From assembly GCA_047620505.1 (NCBI GenBank), contig JBLHKS010000277.1, forward strand, positions 1 to 8,679: 8,679 bases of DNA, read 5' to 3'. The position numbers and the translations under genes are program-made. Of the stretch, positions 6,250-8,679 are shown in pieces (within the stretch, counting starts at the first letter, position 1; each line of letters opens with the position of its first letter). Under the pieces are notes generated by a model, which saw only the letters and a program-made list of their open reading frames with translations, was not told the origin of the DNA and did no database searches. The stretch is from JBLHKS01 sp047620505. Lineage in GTDB: Bacteria; Verrucomicrobiota; Verrucomicrobiia; Verrucomicrobiales; DEV007.

Positions 6250-8679
6250 TTATAAGCCGTTCTCAGCCTCCTCGATCAAAGATTTCACCAATCGCGCTTC
6301 CAGTGAGTCTCGGGAATACTCGTTTTGACTGTAGGAACGGTTCGTTCGCACGCTCTTCAAATCTGGCCGTTTCAGCTCATCCAGCTTCATCCAGATTTTA
6401 TCCAGATCGGCCTCGATCACCCGGATCACGGCGCGTTCGCGTCGCTTCTTCTTTGGGTTCGAAGCGTCACCTTGCGATTGAAATTCATGACCGCCATGCT
6501 CGCCACGAAATCGCAACCACGCCAGCGGCCCTTCGAAATGCAGCGCCACAGCTCCAATCTGGTCAGACTCGTCCCCTGACAGCTCCAGCAAATTTTCCGT
6601 TTCGATCAACTCTGGCAGTGTCTCAGTTTGATCATCGTTCATCAAATCTCGATCCGGTTTCTTCATGAAAACACCGACCTCCACCAAACTCCCAAACGAC
6701 TTCGCGATATCCAGATAGTCGATCGCCAAATCAAACATCAGGCTCGGTCGCTCGGCCAGAAAAACCAGGGTCACCCCAAGAGGCGGACGCTGAGTCGCGG
6801 CAAACAGCGCAATCAGCAGCTGCTCATAATCCGAATGCGCAACGAGCTCAGGAGGCGAGTCGCCTTGGTCAGCCGCATGAAGCAAAAGCGCCTCCTCGGT
6901 TTCCATGATCGAGTCGGTCTCGGTGTTGAGCGTTTTGAGGAGCTCTTCCAGATTGTGTTTTCGCGCGTAAATTTCGTCTACGTTCTCTACGTCGAGCGGC
7001 CGACCGGATTGATGCCGGGAAACGATTCGATTGAGCCGATAAAGCTCGCTGTTGAGTTCACTAACAAACGAAGCGTTTCGCAGACGCTGATATCGGCGGC
7101 GCAATTGGGCGGTTAAATCCAGCGTCAACACGCTGCCGTCAGATTGGGACTCGCTCGGGCTCTTCCGCGAGAAACTGATCTTCTTCGCGGTGACTTTAAT
7201 CTTCCCAGCTTCCCTGTTTTTATTCTCGTTCAGTTCGCCCGCCACGCGCCGAAGAATCCGCTGCTCAAGCTCTCGCCGAAGCGGGCGAGCTCCATAACGG
7301 GGGTCATAACCGTTCTTCAATAGACTGTCGATGACCGAGGCACCAAGTTCGAGATCCAGCTGTCGCTCACGCAGGCCGTCACGCCGATGGACGGCCTTGA
7401 TTTCGTTTCCGACGATCATTTCGAGCGTCGATTTGCTCAGCGGCATGAACGGAACGATTCGATCGATTCGGTTAAAAAACTCAGGCCGAAAAAGCTTCTT
7501 CGCTTCGCTCGTAAAGTGCTCCACAGCGCCCTGATCGGCCGACTCGCTTCCACCAAAGCCGAGCTTGACTCCACCGCGGAAACTGGCTGCGCCGAGGTTC
7601 GACGTCATGATCACGATCGCGTTGCTGAAATCCGCGACTCGGCCTGCCCCGTCCGTTAAGCGAGCTTCGCCTAACACCTGGAGAAAAAGATCGAAAACCT
7701 GGCGGTCCGCCTTTTCGAATTCATCCAGCAAAATGACCGAAAACGGCTGGTCCCGCATCTGCGAAGTTAGAAGTCCTTCGTTGCCAGTCGCATCGCTGCT
7801 AACGAGCCGGGTCGCGCTGCCCGGCGAGTTGTACTCGCTCATATCGAGCCGGATCATTCGCTCTCGGCTCCCGTAGAAAAACTCGGCGAGCGTTTTGGCC
7901 AGCTCAGTTTTGCCAACTCCGGTCGGACCCACGAAAAGGAAACTCGCCAACGGCTTTCCAGGTCGGCTGAGCTGCGTTTTGATCATCGCGATCGTGTCGA
8001 CGACCGAATTCACAGCGCCGTCCTGCCCTTTCAGCCGCTCATGGAACCAGGTCGTCGTTTTCGTCGGGTCGATCGCAATTGAATCGTCCAGCAGCTGCTG
8101 GGGCAAACCCGTCTCAGCAGAGAAGGCCTCGTTCACGCGAGCGAGCGTGATGTTGCAATCCTTGCGCTTGTCAAAAACCAGACGCTCGACAAAACGGATG
8201 GGCTTGCCGGGGTTCGCCGAATATCCGAGATAACGCCGATGCAGGGAGTCGATTCGGCGGATCGCGGCGGGAGCGGCCTTAGCTCCAGCCGGCAGGCGAT
8301 CCTTGGTCGCTTTCTGTAGAATTTCGAACGCCGTTTTTGGATCCGGTTCCTCAATCCGAAGTTGACGCAAACCGTCCAAAACACGCGGATCTCGCTTCTC
8401 AATTGAGCTGAGCTGTTCCGGAGTGCACTCAAGAATCGCCAGAAGCTCGCCACGCACCATTCTCGGCCGGAAAAACGAAGCGATGTTTTCGCTGCTGCCG
8501 CCAGCGCGCCCCGTCTCAAGCAGCTCAGCCAGATTTCCCAAGTAGAGAATCGCGTTCCGTTCCTTCGCCTCCTCAGCGATTTTGTGACAGCGGTTCTGCC
8601 AATCGCCAAACCCGCTTTGCCCGGCAACAATCTTAGCTCCGCTGGTTTTCCAGAATTCGAAACGCCCGAGCCGATGTTT
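6250..8679 (-). CDS. Clp/Hsp100-like AAA+ ATPase, paralogue, 5' end outside window
   Basis: The reading frame stays open to the right edge, giving 809 residues plus stop (numbered here from the edge). A TTG at 8541 is an internal Leu, not a start: it falls inside the D1 Walker B. The visible D1 has pore-loop-like AGQSGFGDW (Phe24) and a degenerate Walker B, AILYLGNLAEL, with Gly-Asn (48-49) in place of Asp-Glu. The Arg-finger pair (ERRF) is replaced by VLDGL. D2 is intact: GPTGVGKT (Lys257), ILLDEFEKAD (Asp319, Glu320), LFRPEFFNRID (Arg398, Arg404) and YGARPLRREL (Arg465). The D2 GYVG pore loop is missing. LGF at 373-375 is at the ClpP-loop site. A charged, probably coiled region (525-590) precedes a C-terminal domain with a release-factor-like EGPLAWLRFRGEHGGHEF (716-733). 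It is first in the visible unit and two bases ahead of its paralogue, so the two probably act together, perhaps as a hetero-oligomer. Confidence 0.9.
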   Translation of the reverse strand, partial: KHRLGRFEFWKTSGAKIVAGQSGFGDWQNRCHKIAEEAKERNAILYLGNLAELLETGRAGGSSENIASFFRPRMVRGELLAILECTPEQLSSIEKRDPRVLDGLRQLRIEEPDPKTAFEILQKATKDRLPAGAKAAPAAIRRIDSLHRRYLGYSANPGKPIRFVERLVFDKRKDCNITLARVNEAFSAETGLPQQLLDDSIAIDPTKTTTWFHERLKGQDGAVNSVVDTIAMIKTQLSRPGKPLASFLFVGPTGVGKTELAKTLAEFFYGSRERMIRLDMSEYNSPGSATRLVSSDATGNEGLLTSQMRDQPFSVILLDEFEKADRQVFDLFLQVLGEARLTDGAGRVADFSNAIVIMTSNLGAASFRGGVKLGFGGSESADQGAVEHFTSEAKKLFRPEFFNRIDRIVPFMPLSKSTLEMIVGNEIKAVHRRDGLRERQLDLELGASVIDSLLKNGYDPRYGARPLRRELEQRILRRVAGELNENKNREAGKIKVTAKKISFSRKSPSESQSDGSVLTLDLTAQLRRRYQRLRNASFVSELNSELYRLNRIVSRHQSGRPLDVENVDEIYARKHNLEELLKTLNTETDSIMETEEALLLHAADQGDSPPELVAHSDYEQLLIALFAATQRPPLGVTLVFLAERPSLMFDLAIDYLDIAKSFGSLVEVGVFMKKPDRDLMNDDQTETLPELIETENLLELSGDESDQIGAVALHFEGPLAWLRFRGEHGGHEFQSQGDASNPKKKRRERAVIRVIEADLDKIWMKLDELKRPDLKSVRTNRSYSQNEYSRDSLEARLVKSLIEEAENGL
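6814..6825. repeat. CAGCAGCTGCTC, palindrome copy 7 with one end mismatch
   Basis: Same single end mismatch as copy 5. It encodes Glu-Gln-Leu-Leu in the C-terminal region of the partial ATPase, at a position not homologous to copy 5. Confidence 0.8.
8089..8100. repeat. CAGCAGCTGCTG palindrome, copy 8
   Basis: Perfect copy encoding Gln-Gln-Leu-Leu in the D1-D2 linker of the partial ATPase. This position is homologous to copy 5 in the paralogue, so these two are not fully independent. Confidence 0.9.

Noticed and set aside
6249..6254. Perfect TATAAT on the minus strand two bases upstream of the 1111-residue ATPase ATG
   Set aside because: No convincing -35 element lies at 16-18 bases, it overlaps the previous stop codon, and it is too close to the ATG for a normal promoter; chance is likelier.

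Overview
The window reads as chromosomal DNA of a free-living bacterium with GC in the mid-to-upper fifties by eye. The exported PQQ-propeller-type protein with a WPGYRGPN start, the sialate O-acetylesterase-type enzyme and the small antitoxin-like protein are a combination typical of Verrucomicrobiota or Planctomycetota; Verrucomicrobiota is my best guess, as an inference from gene content only.

Layout. Bases 1-128 (minus) are the 5' end of an exported PQQ-like beta-propeller protein that runs off the left edge. Bases 129-303 hold no convincing gene, only a weak hairpin with a T-tract after the next gene. A small antitoxin-like gene (304-504, minus) is divergent from a signal-peptide-bearing carbohydrate esterase (577-2139, plus). 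That gene is followed after 18 bases by a 95-residue protein resembling a stripped-down RNase III domain (2158-2445, plus). It converges on, and overlaps by four bases, a three-gene minus-strand unit covering the rest of the window. In transcription order this unit is a large Clp-like double-AAA+ ATPase (6250 to beyond 8679, 5' end missing), a second 1111-residue Clp-like ATPase two bases downstream (2912-6247), and a Fur-family regulator (2442-2879).

The two Clp-like proteins look like a co-expressed paralogous pair. Both have a well-preserved second AAA+ module (D2) and a degenerate first one (D1). Both keep an aromatic D1 pore-loop residue but have lost the usual GYVG pore loop in D2. Both carry a [LV]GF tripeptide where ClpA/ClpC bind ClpP. 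Both end in a long family-specific C-terminal region containing a short segment that aligns without gaps to part of the class I release-factor domain, without any GGQ motif. I do not recognise a characterised system of this composition. A protein-remodelling or proteolysis machine, possibly connected with translation, is a hypothesis.

The strongest signal independent of genes is the 12-base palindrome CAGCAGCTGCTG. It occurs six times perfectly and twice with one end mismatch in 8.7 kb, inside unrelated genes, in two reading frames and in one 18-base intergenic gap. Eight of the eleven CAGCTG sites I found by eye lie inside this longer palindrome. It behaves like a genome-wide highly iterated palindrome, comparable in style to cyanobacterial HIP1.
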